Notes under the pieces: generated by a model
Database searches by the model: none
The model's input: the letters and a program-made list of their open reading frames with translations, nothing else
What the model was told of the DNA's origin: nothing
Assembly (NCBI GenBank): GCA_027040785.1
Contig: JALULG010000110.1
Span: 1-9,707, forward strand
Direction of reading: 5' to 3'
DNA from: a bacterium
GTDB lineage: Bacteria; Patescibacteriota; Patescibacteriia; JAACEG01
Length of the DNA: 9,707 nucleotides
Translations under genes and position numbers: made by a program
Shown: piece by piece, positions 1-5,859 of the stretch
Position numbering within the stretch: the first letter of the stretch is position 1
Layout of the letters: every line of letters starts with the position of its first letter

Positions 1-2
1 GA

Positions 3-485
3 AAAATTCGTGAATTAAATTCCATTAAAAACGAAATTGGAAAACTCAAAAGCTTTCTTGATGACATCCGGAAACGACAACAAGAATTGGTAGCTGCCAG
101 CCAAAGTCGACACCAACGTATCATCGAACTATCTAATGAATTCACCGAAATAAAAAAAGAAGCTGACTTTCATCATCAACAGTCTCAAAAAATACGCGAA
201 CAAATCCAAAAGATTGCCACAGAATTCCGAAAAGCAAAAGAAGAACTCCAAAAAAAACGTGCAATCTTTAACACACTCCGAAAAGAACGTAAAAAACGCT
301 CTCTAGAACGAAAACGACAATACCAACAAGAAATTGCTAAAGAAAAAATGAAAGAAATCGAAGAACGCCTCAAAAAAGGAAAAAGCCTCTCACTCGATGA
401 AATGCGCCTCTTAATGTTGCAAAAAAAAGAGAACCCCTTCCTCAATGAAAAAAAACCCGAAGAAAACGGTGAAAATAAGGAATAA
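3..485 (+). CDS. Coiled-coil protein, COG1340-like (5' truncated by window edge)
   Basis: The frame is open from the left edge of the window to a TAA at 483-485, giving 160 visible residues; the true start lies upstream. The first in-window start-like codon is a TTG at 87, but the 28 codons before it have the same charged, heptad-like character, so this is an internal codon. Almost the whole protein is Lys/Glu/Arg/Gln-rich with Leu/Ile at heptad spacing, which indicates a long coiled coil. It ends in a short segment, KKGKSLSLDEMRLLMLQ, resembling the C-terminal end of the archaeal coiled-coil family COG1340, whose members are usually about 280-300 residues. The cellular role of that family is not established and none is assigned here. 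No signal peptide or membrane segment is visible. The family assignment is recalled from pattern, not searched; another helical protein is possible. Confidence 0.75.
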   Translation, partial: KIRELNSIKNEIGKLKSFLDDIRKRQQELVAASQSRHQRIIELSNEFTEIKKEADFHHQQSQKIREQIQKIATEFRKAKEELQKKRAIFNTLRKERKKRSLERKRQYQQEIAKEKMKEIEERLKKGKSLSLDEMRLLMLQKKENPFLNEKKPEENGENKE

Positions 486-621
486 TATGTAATTCGTTCT
501 TTTCTGCTTTTTTCGCTACTTCCACTTTCCTCTTCGAAACTCAACATCGCTTATCACTTTTAAACACCTAAAAAATCATGTTGTGTAGCAGCTACCTCGC
601 TGTAATATTATCTCATAATTA

Positions 622-629
622 TTATATTA
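622..629 (+). promoter_or_regulatory. Possible archaeal TATA box upstream of the polyprenyl synthase
   Basis: An A/T octamer (ttatatta) lies 71 bases before the synthase ATG. If it were an archaeal TATA box, transcription would begin about 25-27 bases downstream, near 650, leaving a leader of about 50 nt that contains the GGTGAT ribosome site at 689-694. The 486-699 gap is otherwise empty of genes. T-runs at 498-513 just after the upstream stop could act as an archaeal oligo-T terminator. The surrounding DNA is A/T rich, so this is a weak call. Confidence 0.25.
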
Positions 630-699
630 CGTTAAAATAAGCAAAACCGCAACCTTTAAGAAAATTAAAAGAAATCATGCTCAAAATTGGTGATTTGAT

Positions 700-1752
700 A
701 TGTCAATACAAGAATCTATTTTGGACGAGCTTAAAACAATCGGCTCAGCCGTCGACAAAAAAATGGAAGTGCTTCTCACAAAAGATTTAACCGAAGGCAT
801 GAAAGAACTTGTCCTCTATCAAATCAAAGTCGGTGGAAAACGCGTCCGACCTGCACTCAGCATCTTGTTTGCTCAAGCTGTTGAAAACTTTTCTGCTATA
901 CCGGAACCAGTTCTTGACGTCGCCGCCGGTGTCGAACTTATCCATAATTATTCTCTTATTCTCGACGACATTATCGACCGCGGGGATATCCGGCGAAATA
1001 TGCCCACCACGAGAAAAAAGTTCGGCGACGAAATGGCCATTCTCGCTGGTATGATCTATCGTGAAGCCATCTTTGAATCAGCCTCCGATTTTTCTAAATA
1101 CTACCCGGAGAAAGCCTTTGAGGTACTCTCTCGTTACAGTAAAGCCATCAAAATCCTCACGGAAGGTGAACGCCTTGATATCCTCTTCGAACAAACACCA
1201 CGCGATTTTGAATATTTTAAACAGCATCAATACAAGCACATCTCTAAACAAGACTACTTCACCATGATTGAGTATAAAACTGCCATTCTTCTTACCGCAG
1301 CTTGTGAACTCGGTGTTCTCGCTCAAAAAAACAGCACCACTGAACAACTCAGTGCTGCTCATCAATACGGCTGGAATCTCGGCATGGCTTTCCAAATTGT
1401 TGACGACCTTCTTGATCTCTTTGCTAAAGACAAACAATTCGGCAAAGAAATTGGTAAAGACATCAAAGAAGGAAAACTCGGAAATTTCGTTGTTCTCTCT
1501 GCACTTGAAGAATTACCGCCACCAAAACAAACACAACTCAGGCAAATTCTTGTCAAAAAAGAAAAATCACCTGATGACATCGAAACGGCACTCAACCTTA
1601 TTCGAACAACAACGGCTGAAGACACCGCCAAAGCACTCGCCCATGAATATAAGGACAAAGCACTGCAAGCACTCAAAGAACATTTTTCTCCCTCTGTTGC
1701 TCGAAATAAACTGGAAGCACTGGCTGAGTTCATTGTTAATCGAAACTATTAA
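700..1752 (+). CDS. Short-chain polyprenyl (GGPP/FPP-type) diphosphate synthase
   Basis: This is a trans-isoprenyl diphosphate synthase that condenses isopentenyl diphosphate onto allylic primers in a Mg2+-dependent reaction. Over 350 residues it shows every family landmark: GGKRVRP at 45-51 (binds IPP diphosphate), the first Asp-rich motif DDIID at 89-93, the second, FQIVDDLLD, at 231-239, and a GKDIKEGK segment at 252-259. The fifth residue before the first Asp-rich motif is Tyr84. A bulky aromatic there is known to limit chain length, so a C15-C20 product is inferred, which in an archaeon would feed GGPP into membrane ether lipids. The ATG at 700 is supported by GGTGAT at 689-694, five bases upstream, matching an archaeal 16S tail. 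The gene is compositionally like its two left-block neighbours and unlike everything right of 2858. The gene name (idsA/ispA-like) is not certain. Confidence 0.9.
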   Translation: MSIQESILDELKTIGSAVDKKMEVLLTKDLTEGMKELVLYQIKVGGKRVRPALSILFAQAVENFSAIPEPVLDVAAGVELIHNYSLILDDIIDRGDIRRNMPTTRKKFGDEMAILAGMIYREAIFESASDFSKYYPEKAFEVLSRYSKAIKILTEGERLDILFEQTPRDFEYFKQHQYKHISKQDYFTMIEYKTAILLTAACELGVLAQKNSTTEQLSAAHQYGWNLGMAFQIVDDLLDLFAKDKQFGKEIGKDIKEGKLGNFVVLSALEELPPPKQTQLRQILVKKEKSPDDIETALNLIRTTTAEDTAKALAHEYKDKALQALKEHFSPSVARNKLEALAEFIVNRNY

Positions 1753-1836
1753 TTTCCTCCATCTCAACATTTTTAATTTCCATTAAACTAGATAATCTCG
1801 CTAGTATATTGCAAAAGAAATATTGAGGTACTTATA

Positions 1837-2772
1837 ATGATTAAATTTTGCCCTTATTGCGGCACTGAACGACCAACAGACGCAAAATTTTGCCCTTCAT
1901 GTGGGAAACCCTACCCCGACACCGTAGCTCCAACGGAACCTCCTACAGCTCCCTCTCATACACAGATACCATCCGACTATTCAGCGACAACTGCCCCAAC
2001 CCAGCAACCACTACTCACCGCACCCCCTTATTATATGACATTACCAGAAAACCCCCGAGAAAAAACTTCTTCACAATATCGTCCACCCGCAGGATCTTTC
2101 CTCCAACGAAACCTTCAAGCGATCTTTCTACCACATGAAGGACAACGAGAAATTAAATACGTCTCATTAAAAGAGGCTTTTTCCTTCTACTTCATCATTG
2201 CCCTTCTATCCGCAGCACCTTTCCTTCTCATCGCAACAAAAGTCCATCTCTATCTTCCAACACTTGGTGATCTTGGTCCACCACTTTTTATCGTCCTCTT
2301 TGTAGTCAACGTCATTGCGGCTTTACTTAACTGGGTTTTTATTGGCGGACTCATCCTTTGGCTAGTATTTTCTATAAATAATACTTCACCAGCACAATTA
2401 CGCCGATTAAAAGATCTTTTAATTGTTGGTGCCTATATGCTTATTCCTAGTCTTATAACAACCGCTATATCCACACTTACAAATGCTGTACTCCTCAAAC
2501 CCAAAACGTTCACTCTTGCCTCTGTCAATGACGAAACTACCATGAAGCAGTTCACCCAATATATGATTTCTGGTACTCAGTCCCTTTTAGGAGCTGAGGG
2601 GGCTTCTATCTTCCTTATCCTCCTCTTTGCTATCGGTATTCTCTGGGGGGCTCTCATCCTTTATTATGCTGCTATTTACAACTTCAACTTGCAGCCGGAA
2701 TCCGCTCGAAATCGCACCCTTATTTATGTTCTTGTCAGAATCGCTTTATTCTTTATTCTTCCATCATTGTAA
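1837..2772 (+). CDS. Zinc-ribbon, Yip1-like multi-pass membrane protein
   Basis: The 311-residue product starts with a compact zinc ribbon with ligands Cys5, Cys8, Cys19 and Cys22 (CPYC, then CPSC). A flexible Pro/Thr/Gln linker follows at about 25-90. The rest is a membrane domain with hydrophobic stretches at about 114-136, 147-180 (long enough for two passes), 192-213, 255-282 and 293-311. This zinc-ribbon plus Yip1-like layout is common in archaea as proteins of unknown function, and no enzymatic motif is seen. The zinc ribbon would face the cytoplasm, since there is no signal peptide before it. GAGGT at 1825-1829, seven bases before the ATG, supports the start. It lies 84 bases after the polyprenyl synthase on the same strand and could be co-transcribed with it. 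It is the last gene with left-block composition. The Yip1 assignment is by appearance; another polytopic family is possible. Confidence 0.75.
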   Translation: MIKFCPYCGTERPTDAKFCPSCGKPYPDTVAPTEPPTAPSHTQIPSDYSATTAPTQQPLLTAPPYYMTLPENPREKTSSQYRPPAGSFLQRNLQAIFLPHEGQREIKYVSLKEAFSFYFIIALLSAAPFLLIATKVHLYLPTLGDLGPPLFIVLFVVNVIAALLNWVFIGGLILWLVFSINNTSPAQLRRLKDLLIVGAYMLIPSLITTAISTLTNAVLLKPKTFTLASVNDETTMKQFTQYMISGTQSLLGAEGASIFLILLFAIGILWGALILYYAAIYNFNLQPESARNRTLIYVLVRIALFFILPSL

Positions 2773-2857
2773 TCCTTAATGGCATTAAAATCTGAAATAT
2801 CCCAGTCTACAGTTGAAACTGTTCAAAATCGCTAATGATTTTTAATTTTTCCGTAAT
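2773..2857. other. Compositional junction between archaeal-like and bacterial-like DNA
   Basis: The archaeal-like membrane gene stops at 2772, and the bacterial-like malic enzyme gene, on the other strand, ends at 2858. The 85 bases between hold no ORF and no hairpin terminator for either gene. Codon use and G+C change across this gap: C-ending codons such as CTC, ATC and TTC on the left, A/T-ending codons on the right. The exact breakpoint cannot be placed by eye. No IS end, tRNA or repeat was seen here. Confidence 0.6.
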
Positions 2858-4003
2858 TTAATCTTTTATTTTTATAATTTCTGCGGCTATTTTTTGATGA
2901 ATTTTTTTATTTAAAATTCCCGGCACGATTAAATTTTTATTCGGTTTTTTAATAAAATCGGCAATTATTTCCGCTGTTTTGATTTTCATTTTTGTGCTTA
3001 TTTTTTTAGCGCGCGACCTGACAGCGCCGTTAAACAATCCGGGAAAAGCCAAGGCATTGTTAATTTGATTGGGAAAATCAGAACGACCGGTCGCTACGAT
3101 TTTAGCCCCACCGGCATAAGCGTCTTTGGGCATAATTTCCGGAATTGGATTGGCCATAGCAAATATAATCGGATCTCGCTTCATTAAAGAAAGCCATTCT
3201 TTTTTCAAAACATTGGGAGCGGAAACGCCGATAAAAACATCCGCTTCTTTTAAAGCGTCTTTTAAAAGACCTTCTTCATTGACATTGGTCAATTCAACAA
3301 TTCTCTTTTTATATTTATTGTTTTCAATATCTTTTCTTTTTCGTGAAATAATCCCCTTACTGTCACAAACAATAATTTCTTTTGAATTTTTTACCAATAA
3401 TAATTTTAAAATTCCCATTCCGGCGGCACCGGCGCCGTTAATAACAATTTTCAAGTCCGAAAAACTTTTATTAACTACTTTTAGAGAATTTATCAAACCG
3501 GCCAAAACCACAATGGCTGTGCCGTGTTGATCATCATGCATTACCGGAATTCCCAAATCTTGCAATTTTTCTTCAATTTCAAAACAACGAGGAGCTGAAA
3601 TATCTTCCAAGTTAATCGCCGCAAAATTGGGTGAAATGATTTTAATGGTTTGAATAATTTCTTCTGTTTTTTGAGTGTTTAAACAAATCGGCACAGCGTT
3701 TAAATCACCGAATTTTTTAAACAAAACCGCCTTTCCTTCCATAACCGGCAAACCGGCTTCGGCTCCGATATTTCCCAAACCCAAAACAGCCGAGCCATCA
3801 CTCACGATAGCTACCGTGTTGCCTTTCATTGTTAAATCATAGGCCTTTTCTTTGTCTTTAAAAATTTCCTCACAAGGTCCGGCCACTCCGGGCGTATAAA
3901 CCAAAGACAAATCTTCCTTGTTTTTAATCAATGTTTTTATTTTGGTGGAAATTTTACCTTGAAATTTTTTATGTAATTTAATTGATTTTTTAGAATAATT
4001 CAT
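2858..4003 (-). CDS. Malic enzyme (oxaloacetate-decarboxylating malate dehydrogenase)
   Basis: This enzyme oxidatively decarboxylates L-malate to pyruvate and CO2 with NAD(P)+ in the cytoplasm. The 381-residue product is the short prokaryotic form. Visible landmarks are YTPGVA at 36-41 with catalytic Tyr36, the SDGSAVLGLGNIG segment at 68-80, catalytic Lys91 in EGKAVLFKKFGD, metal ligands Glu133-Asp134 in LEDI and Asp158 in HDDQHG, a Rossmann glycine motif GAGAAG at 190-195, NPIPEI at 285-290 and ATGRSDFPNQ at 304-313. All key residues are present. The cofactor (NAD or NADP) cannot be read from this. The ATG at 4003 has no Shine-Dalgarno site. It lies only 10 bases from the -35 box of the divergently transcribed RNA unit, so the two transcription units probably share promoter DNA. 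No terminator is seen after the stop, which sits almost at the compositional junction. Confidence 0.93.
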   Translation of the reverse strand: MNYSKKSIKLHKKFQGKISTKIKTLIKNKEDLSLVYTPGVAGPCEEIFKDKEKAYDLTMKGNTVAIVSDGSAVLGLGNIGAEAGLPVMEGKAVLFKKFGDLNAVPICLNTQKTEEIIQTIKIISPNFAAINLEDISAPRCFEIEEKLQDLGIPVMHDDQHGTAIVVLAGLINSLKVVNKSFSDLKIVINGAGAAGMGILKLLLVKNSKEIIVCDSKGIISRKRKDIENNKYKKRIVELTNVNEEGLLKDALKEADVFIGVSAPNVLKKEWLSLMKRDPIIFAMANPIPEIMPKDAYAGGAKIVATGRSDFPNQINNALAFPGLFNGAVRSRAKKISTKMKIKTAEIIADFIKKPNKNLIVPGILNKKIHQKIAAEIIKIKD

Positions 4004-4013
4004 AGATGCATAA

Positions 4014-4041
4014 TTGACAAAATTAAAATTTATGCTATATT
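4014..4041 (+). promoter_or_regulatory. Strong sigma70-type promoter of the structured RNA unit
   Basis: A perfect -35 TTGACA (4014-4019), a 16-base spacer and a -10 TATATT (4036-4041) preceded by an extended -10 TGC (4033-4035). Transcription would start near 4048. It closely resembles the promoter at 7725-7753 in spacing and in the TGC extension. It fires away from the malic enzyme gene. Confidence 0.75.
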
Positions 4042-4047
4042 ACAATA

Positions 4048-4373
4048 TTAAACAAAAGAAAGGAGGTGTACTTTATAAAAGGCCCCCGGGAATCATATCA
4101 ATCCCGGACAAAAACTTTCCCAATCCTACCAGAAAAAAAGGAGGAATATCATGCTATAACAAAACAAAAAGGGCGTTCCGGGTTACGCTCACATTAGAAC
4201 CCGGGCAAGTTTAGAGAATTATACTTTTATTTATTAAAGGTAAAACCTTGCAGATAAGTTTCACAGACGTTACTTATCTGTTATAAATAAAAGTATAAAA
4301 CCCTTCGGGGTTAACTTGCGGCGACAATTCTCTTTCCCTCAAAACAATTAAATTGTTTTGAGGGATTTTTCTT
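4048..4373 (+). ncRNA. Candidate structured non-coding RNA, family unknown, with predicted pseudoknot
   Basis: The roughly 320-nt transcript between a strong promoter and a terminator has no convincing ORF but dense complementarity. Predicted helices are: 4086-4091 with 4102-4107 (ccggga/tcccgg); 4178-4184 with 4198-4204 (ccgggtt/aacccgg); 4221-4233 with 4284-4296 (13 perfect pairs); 4237-4241 with 4245-4249; 4251-4259 with 4272-4280 (9 pairs); and 4299-4303 with 4308-4312 closed by a cUUCGg tetraloop. In addition, gcaagtt 4205-4211 pairs with aacttgc 4313-4319, while agagaatt 4213-4220 pairs with aattctct 4326-4333. These last two helices interleave, which makes a pseudoknot. Two strong Shine-Dalgarno-like sequences lie in the 5' third without a following gene. 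I found none of the signature sequences of RNase P RNA, tmRNA, SRP RNA or T-box leaders. It ends 45 bases before yidD and could alternatively be a regulatory leader for it, but the terminator favours a free RNA. Confidence 0.65.
4336..4373 (+). terminator. Rho-independent terminator of the structured RNA unit
   Basis: The inverted repeat ccctcaaaacaatt (4336-4349) and aattgttttgaggg (4351-4364) is perfect over 14 positions; the innermost pairs must open to form a loop. It is followed by attttt and a further T-rich stretch, a classic intrinsic terminator for + strand transcription. Confidence 0.85.
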
Positions 4374-4400
4374 GTAAAAATAAATTATTGTTAGTATTAT
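4372..4400 (+). promoter_or_regulatory. Possible yidD promoter
   Basis: TTGTAA (4372-4377), a 17-base spacer and TATTAT (4395-4400) lie between the terminator and yidD. The start of transcription would fall near 4407, leaving only about a dozen leader bases, which fits the missing Shine-Dalgarno site. The region is extremely A/T rich, so chance matches are likely. Confidence 0.3.
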
Positions 4401-4418
4401 AAATATATAATAATAATT

Positions 4419-4691
4419 ATGAAAATCAAACTTTTAATCAAATACATCTTGGAACTGGAAAAACAATTGGTTTTAAAATTAATCAGATTATATCAAAAAA
4501 CACTTTCTTTTGATCATGGTCCTTTACGGCATTTTTTTCCTCATGGTTATTGTCGCTTTTACCCCACTTGCTCGGAATACGGTTATCAGGCGATTAAAAA
4601 ATACGGTTTAATCAAGGGCGGCTTAAAAGCCATTTGGAGAATAATCAGATGTAATCCTTGGAACAAAGGCGGTCATGATCCTTTAAAATAA
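4419..4691 (+). CDS. yidD: Membrane protein insertion efficiency factor YidD
   Basis: YidD is a small bacterial protein that assists YidC/Sec-dependent insertion of inner-membrane proteins and associates with the membrane through an N-terminal amphipathic segment. The 90-residue product has the family core: the LIRLYQKTLS segment (21-30), CRFYPTCSEYGYQAI (45-59), a KYGLIKGG turn (61-68) and RIIRCNPWNKGGHDPL (74-89). The three conserved cysteines are Cys45, Cys51 and Cys78. Length matches the family's usual 70-100. The ATG at 4419 has no Shine-Dalgarno site. It does not sit in the usual rpmH-rnpA-yidD-yidC cluster; instead it follows the structured RNA unit. Its last 9 bases overlap the end of the convergent rnhB gene. 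YidD is a bacterial family, which supports a bacterial origin for this half of the window. Confidence 0.93.
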   Translation: MKIKLLIKYILELEKQLVLKLIRLYQKTLSFDHGPLRHFFPHGYCRFYPTCSEYGYQAIKKYGLIKGGLKAIWRIIRCNPWNKGGHDPLK

Positions 4692-5300
4692 AGACATTGG
4701 ACGATAAGATTTTCTGTGAATTTTACAAAGCCCTTTTTGAAAAAGCATTTTTTTATGATAAGCCGTGCCATAACCTTTATGAGAATCAAAACCGTAATCA
4801 GTATATTTTTGAGCGTATTTTTTCATTATCCTGTCTCTGGTTACTTTGGCAATAATTGAAGCGGCCGCAATTGAAACGATTTTTCTATCGCCTTTTTTAA
4901 CCAATTGATGAGGTAAATTAAAAACAATCTCCACTTTTTTCTTGGGCAAATAATCCATCAATAAAAAATCCGGTTTTATTTCCAGCCCGGCAACGGCTTT
5001 GTTTATCGCTTCTTGATTGGCTTCGGAAATTCCGATTTTATCAATAATGTCTTCCGGCACAATTCCGACAGACCAAGAAATCGCTTTTTCAATAATAATT
5101 TGATAAAGTGTTTCTCTTTTTTGAGAATTTAAAAGTTTGGAATCTTTTAGCCCTTCAATCTCCAAGCCAAAAGGCAAAATAACCGATCCGGCAACAATGG
5201 GTCCGGCCCAAGCTCCCCGACCCGCTTCATCTGTGCCGGCAATTATTTTAAAACCTTGCTTTTTTAAGTTTTTCTCGTATAATAAATTAGGATAATCCAT
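4683..5300 (-). CDS. rnhB: Ribonuclease HII
   Basis: RNase HII cuts the RNA strand of RNA-DNA hybrids and nicks 5' of single ribonucleotides in DNA, starting ribonucleotide excision repair. The 205-residue product carries GTDEAGRGAWAGP at 22-34 with catalytic Asp24 and Glu25, Asp116 in LLMDYLP, and Asp156 in KVTRDR, with the KGDRKIVSIAAASIIAKV helix before it. HKGYGTAYH (174-182) and HRKSYRP (195-201) match the family C-terminus. The third acidic site reads MDY instead of the common VDG, but the Asp is kept. The length is normal. The ATG at 5300 has no Shine-Dalgarno site and lies 36 bases from the divergent phosphodiesterase start. Its 3' end overlaps yidD by 9 bases tail to tail, leaving no room for a terminator between them. 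Confidence 0.95.
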   Translation of the reverse strand: MDYPNLLYEKNLKKQGFKIIAGTDEAGRGAWAGPIVAGSVILPFGLEIEGLKDSKLLNSQKRETLYQIIIEKAISWSVGIVPEDIIDKIGISEANQEAINKAVAGLEIKPDFLLMDYLPKKKVEIVFNLPHQLVKKGDRKIVSIAAASIIAKVTRDRIMKKYAQKYTDYGFDSHKGYGTAYHKKMLFQKGLCKIHRKSYRPMSLF

Positions 5301-5321
5301 TTTTATCTTTTAAACATTTTA

Positions 5322-5330
5322 ATTATAACA
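5322..5330 (-). promoter_or_regulatory. Extended -10 promoter of rnhB in the divergent gap
   Basis: Read on the minus strand these bases are TGTTATAAT, a perfect extended -10, 21 bases before the rnhB ATG. No good -35 lies 16-18 bases upstream. Because aattataa is nearly symmetrical, the same bases also offer a -10-like TATAAC (5324-5329) for the + strand gene starting at 5337, which would then be transcribed almost without a leader. Confidence 0.4.
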
Positions 5331-5336
5331 CATAAT

Positions 5337-5855
5337 ATGACATTTGCTATTTTTTCAGATTTACATGACAATGTTGCCAATTTAGATAAAATTTTAAATT
5401 ATTGCAAAGGGAAAAACATCAATACTTTAATTTGCGCCGGAGATTTGGCAAACAGAGAGACTTTTAATCATCTTTTAAAAAATTTTTCCGGCAATTTATA
5501 TTATATTTTCGGAAATAACGAGGTTTTTCTTTTTCAACCCCAAGATGATTTGGACGAAATTCAAAAAGAAAACCCAAACATAAAAATTTTTAATGATGTA
5601 ACCGGAGATTTTAATTTGGAAAATCTTAAAATCGGCATTACGCATTTTCCGGAAAAAGCCGAAGAAATGGCTCAAGCTAAAAAATATGATTTAATCTTTT
5701 TCGGACATACTCATCGTCCAGATATACAAGAGTTTGATAAAACATTACTTTTAAATCCCGGAGAAGCCGGCGGAGCTTATCAAAAAGCCACTTTTGCCAT
5801 TTTTGATACCGAAACAAAAAAGTCAAAATTAATATTATTGGAAAATTTAAAATAA
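5337..5855 (+). CDS. YfcE/MJ0936-type metallophosphoesterase
   Basis: A cytoplasmic calcineurin-like phosphodiesterase of the small single-domain YfcE group; the natural substrate is not known from the sequence. The 172 residues show the metal-ligand series in order: Asp8 and His10 in SDLHDN, Asp36 in CAGDLAN, Asn60 in GNNE, His103 in ITHFPE, and His124/His126 in GHTHRP, followed by the usual LNPGEAGG strand (139-146). GNNE replaces the more common GNxD, and THF replaces THG, but the ligands themselves are intact. There is no Shine-Dalgarno site before the ATG. It stops four bases before alaS on the same strand, so the two are very likely one operon. The pairing with a synthetase gives no obvious functional link. 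Confidence 0.88.
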   Translation: MTFAIFSDLHDNVANLDKILNYCKGKNINTLICAGDLANRETFNHLLKNFSGNLYYIFGNNEVFLFQPQDDLDEIQKENPNIKIFNDVTGDFNLENLKIGITHFPEKAEEMAQAKKYDLIFFGHTHRPDIQEFDKTLLLNPGEAGGAYQKATFAIFDTETKKSKLILLENLK

Positions 5856-5859
5856 ATTT

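Noticed and set aside
185..547. 120-codon minus-strand ORF opposite the coiled-coil gene
   Set aside because: Ser/Arg/Phe-rich mirror of Lys/Glu-rich coding sequence; the + strand frame is open to the window edge and has coiled-coil character.
4014..4214. 66-codon ORF across the start of the RNA unit
   Set aside because: Its start codon is the -35 box of the promoter and its other ATG lies beside the -10, both upstream of the predicted transcription start; the frame runs through stems and looks accidental.
4205..4333. HDV-like self-cleaving ribozyme in the RNA unit
   Set aside because: The interleaved 7-bp and 8-bp helices and a GGCGAC before the last strand recall HDV topology, but no P4, no P1.1 partner and no HDV-type L3 loop are present, and a long 13-bp hairpin sits where a 3-bp P3 should be.
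4048..4373. RNase P RNA, tmRNA, SRP RNA or T-box leader
   Set aside because: The GAGGAAAGTCC and ACAGAA pair of RNase P, the tRNA-like 3' end of tmRNA, the GGAA/AGCAG core of SRP RNA and the T-box TGGNACCGCG sequence are all absent. An AGAACCCGG similarity to RNase P pairs with a strand only 13 bases away, not across the molecule.
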